A stretch of 36,298 bases of DNA, taken from Pseudomonas sp. CFBP 13711 (GTDB lineage: Bacteria > Pseudomonadota > Gammaproteobacteria > Pseudomonadales > Pseudomonadaceae). Position numbers and translations under genes: made by a program. The stretch spans positions 1 through 36,298 of the forward strand of contig NZ_JACYVI010000023.1 of assembly GCF_014842265.1 (NCBI RefSeq). The letters are read 5' to 3'. Shown piece by piece: positions 34,658 through 36,298 of this stretch. Below the pieces are notes generated by a model. That model was given only the letters and a program-made list of their open reading frames with translations. It did not search any database and had not been told where the DNA came from. Numbering within the stretch: the stretch's first letter is position 1; each line of letters starts with the position of its first letter.

Positions 34658-34692
34658 AGCCCGCCAGGCCTTCCTACCTCCCCTGGCGGGCT
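34658..34692 (+). terminator. Strong hairpin with no gene upstream
   Basis: agcccgccagg and cctggcgggct form a perfect 11-bp stem around a 13-base loop, followed by a T-rich stretch (ccttccttgatgtttctt). It could end a transcript on the plus strand that encodes no visible protein. Confidence 0.55.
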
Positions 34693-34780
34693 CCTTCCTT
34701 GATGTTTCTTGCCTACAGATCCAGACATGTCGCCTGCCTGCCCTGCCCTACGTGCATGAGGTTGTTGTAGCAACACATCT

Positions 34781-34804
34781 CGCTATGCTTTTATCTATAT
34801 AGCG
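34781..34804 (+). promoter_or_regulatory. Inverted repeat before the small plus-strand gene
   Basis: cgctat and atagcg flank an AT-rich 12-base centre containing tatctatat, which could supply a -10 element. It lies 25 bases before the ATG at 34830. Operator function is a guess. Confidence 0.3.
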
Positions 34805-34829
34805 ATCAATTGTGGTGACCAAGACTTCG

Positions 34830-35096
34830 ATGAGCGACAGAACCTACCCCTACACCGCATGGCTGCTGACACGGAATTTTCAGTTGCTGGAGGTCGAACT
34901 CGTGGACCAGGGATTCGCTAACAGCGCATATGACCGCACTGACAAGGGCCGCAATTACCACGTTGACGAACTTTTTCTTACGAAAGCCAGGGCCATTGCG
35001 TTCGGTGAAGCCAAGCTTGCAGCGCTTGCCAAGGAGCTGGAAAGACGTCAAAGAGGGTTACTGAAGCGACGATTGGAGTTGCAAAGATGCAAATGA
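34830..35096 (+). CDS. Hypothetical small basic protein
   Basis: The protein has 88 aa. It begins MSDRTYPYTAWLLTRNFQLL, then VELVDQGFANSAYDRTDKGR, YHVDELFLTKARAIAFGEAK and a charged C-terminal helix (ELERRQRGLLKRRLELQR). The composition and the YHVDEL-TK-AIAFGEAKL pattern look like a real conserved protein, but I cannot name a family. The ribosome binding site is weak; GTG codons at 34812 and 34815 are alternative starts. Confidence 0.55.
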   Translation: MSDRTYPYTAWLLTRNFQLLEVELVDQGFANSAYDRTDKGRNYHVDELFLTKARAIAFGEAKLAALAKELERRQRGLLKRRLELQRCK

Positions 35097-35205
35097 AATT
35101 GTCTTGCACAAGCATCCGCAAGGGTAGATAGCGGGGCCCTTTGGTAGTCTCTGACCGGAGAGATATCTTGAGCTTGATGGCTTTGTCTAGCAATCGGGCG
35201 GTCAG

Positions 35206-35343
35206 GTGCGGATCTGGTCGGACGTGGTTGAGACCACGACAGTCTGCATTCACCTGCTGCGGTATCTGGAGGAAACTCCCAAGTTCCGGGCAAATCCAGT
35301 TGATCAGTGCGCGGTCAGCTTGTGGCAGATGGCTTGCAGCTGA
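35206..35343 (+). CDS. Very short open frame or gene tail
   Basis: The 45-codon frame from a GTG encodes MRIWSDVVETTTVCIHLLRY, then LEETPKFRANPVDQCAVSLW and a stop. It reads like genuine protein, with an amphipathic helix and balanced composition, but no ribosome binding site or family is visible, and a TAG lies five codons upstream. It may be the end of a decayed gene. Confidence 0.3.
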   Translation: MRIWSDVVETTTVCIHLLRYLEETPKFRANPVDQCAVSLWQMACS

Positions 35344-35381
35344 GTCAAGGTGAAATGTCAGCAGTTTTGCTGCTTGACCAA

Positions 35382-36298
35382 CTACACCCGCGATAGAACT
35401 GTTGAATCAGGAACTCCAGCGACGGAGCGTGAAACGTGAGCCTGGGGCCGACCGTAGTGATACCCCTGAGCATAATTACACCCATTGCTGGCCAGCCAAG
35501 ATGGAAGGGAGGGTGAGTGAAAATCCTCGATGCCTTCCGCGGTTACTTTCATATTCAGGCTACGTGCCATCCCTAAAATGGCTTCTACCATTGGACGATG
35601 ATCAGTCTTACCGATCTCAAAAAAAGATCGGTCTATCTTGATTTTATCAATGGACAAACGTGTCAAATGATAAAGACCTGAGTAGCCAGTGCCGAAGTCA
35701 TCAAGTGCCACTGTGATGCCATGTGCGTGAAGTCTGTTCAGGTTGCGCTCGGCCGCTTCGATATTGCCGACCAAGGCCTCTTCGGTTATTTCGACCTCAA
35801 AGCGGTCAAATGGAAACTGCTCATGGCGCAACTGCTCCAGGAACCGATCAGGAAAAAGCTCATCGGTGATCATTGCTGCACTGACGTTCAGCGAAAGATG
35901 AAGGTGATCGTCCCAATCCCTGGCAGCGTTACAAGCTTGCTTAACGAGAGATTGAGTCATCATGGGGATCAACCCTAGGCGTTCGAGCGCTGGAATAAAA
36001 TCAGCAGGCATCCCAGTGCTCCCATCTGGCTTGAGCCATCTAGCCAAGATCTCAAATCCGACGACTTCCTGAGACGGCAGTGCCACAATTGGCTGATAGA
36101 ATGGAACAATCTCTTGAAGTTCCACTGCCTGTTTAAGCGCAGCGTCTTCATCAATTTGAGCCTGATATTGAAGACCATGCTCGGTTTCGTAAAAATGGTA
36201 AGTTGAACGACCCATGACCTTACCCCTGTACATTGCTACATCTGCGCAGTGCAATAGCGCTGAGGTTTCGGTAGCGTCGACCCACGAACGAGAGATGC
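35382..36298 (-). CDS. GGDEF/EAL protein, 3' part (runs off the window)
   Basis: The frame stays open to the window edge, so the 5' end is missing. The first visible residues (SALLHCADVAMYRGKVMGRS) are the last helix of a GGDEF domain. The EAL domain follows with FEILARW, SLNVSA, EITEE, DDFGTGYSGLYHL, IKIDRSF and AEGIED, all catalytic motifs present, so cyclic-di-GMP hydrolysis is likely. Whether the GGDEF part is active cannot be seen. The C-terminal tail after YGRPQA is short and unremarkable. Confidence 0.88.
   Translation of the reverse strand, partial: ISRSWVDATETSALLHCADVAMYRGKVMGRSTYHFYETEHGLQYQAQIDEDAALKQAVELQEIVPFYQPIVALPSQEVVGFEILARWLKPDGSTGMPADFIPALERLGLIPMMTQSLVKQACNAARDWDDHLHLSLNVSAAMITDELFPDRFLEQLRHEQFPFDRFEVEITEEALVGNIEAAERNLNRLHAHGITVALDDFGTGYSGLYHLTRLSIDKIKIDRSFFEIGKTDHRPMVEAILGMARSLNMKVTAEGIEDFHSPSLPSWLASNGCNYAQGYHYGRPQAHVSRSVAGVPDSTVLSRV

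Larger units (their letters stand above)
34134..34829. other. Long stretch without a supported gene
   Basis: There are about 700 bases. A minus-strand frame (34169-34480) contains RNVRLGDDVIINTPSVS, faintly like CsrA, but lacks the rest of that family. Plus-strand frames overlap it without signals. The only clear elements are the terminator-like hairpin at 34658-34692 and an inverted repeat at 34781-34804. Confidence 0.4.

Overview
The window looks like an accessory, partly decayed stretch of a Pseudomonas chromosome, most likely from the fluorescens/syringae side of the genus. I infer this from the gene families: a Fec-type iron signalling cassette, an AlgE/PsmE-like right-handed beta-helix protein with RTX modules, a bacteriophytochrome with a Cys near residue 12, a ChpS/ChpB pair and several GGDEF/EAL proteins. 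No rRNA, tRNA or CRISPR array was seen.

Layout. (1) 0.6-6.8 kb, minus strand: an iron-uptake operon with ECF sigma factor, FecR-like regulator, TonB-dependent siderophore receptor with an N-terminal signalling domain, and three inner-membrane proteins (DUF3649, PepSY-TM, DUF3325). Most junctions overlap, and a Fur-like box lies upstream of the sigma gene. (2) 7.5-8.8 kb: an SRPBCC-like protein and a frame-broken response regulator. (3) 9.2-11.8 kb: an 846-aa mannuronan-epimerase-like protein whose catalytic His, Asp and Arg positions are substituted, with three RTX (R) modules. (4) 12-15 kb: a small conserved protein, an orphan HigA antitoxin with a HigB relic, and a pseudo-receiver/PAS/GGDEF/EAL protein. 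(5) 15.2-17.7 kb: an R-module-only RTX protein, a partial duplication of its 3' end, and histidine-kinase debris between the two. (6) 18-24.4 kb: a PLDc_N small membrane protein, an esterase lipoprotein, a ZnuD-like TonB receptor behind a Zur-like palindrome, two small membrane/soluble genes, the chpS-chpB toxin-antitoxin pair and a small hypothetical gene. (7) 24.5-30.4 kb, minus strand: a light-signalling cluster of bacteriophytochrome kinase, single-domain response regulator and multi-PAS hybrid kinase, the last with an in-frame stop inside its terminal receiver, plus a further receiver protein. (8) 30.5-36.3 kb: two degraded tyrosine-integrase tails, a small lipoprotein, a membrane GGDEF/EAL protein, small hypothetical genes and the 3' part of another GGDEF/EAL gene running off the window.

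The clearest structure not explained by single genes is a ~210-bp direct repeat at 8916-9128 and 30851-31060. It brackets about 22 kb, and its right copy abuts an integrase tail. With the many relics (HigB, HK/receiver pieces, RTX duplication, integrase tails) this suggests an old island or a recombination hot spot.

Functionally the window combines metal uptake (Fe, probably Zn), light sensing, cyclic-di-GMP turnover (two complete GGDEF/EAL proteins and one partial) and secreted calcium-binding RTX proteins related to alginate modification, which fits control of surface or biofilm life. That link is inference. The sequence does not prove the proteins act together.
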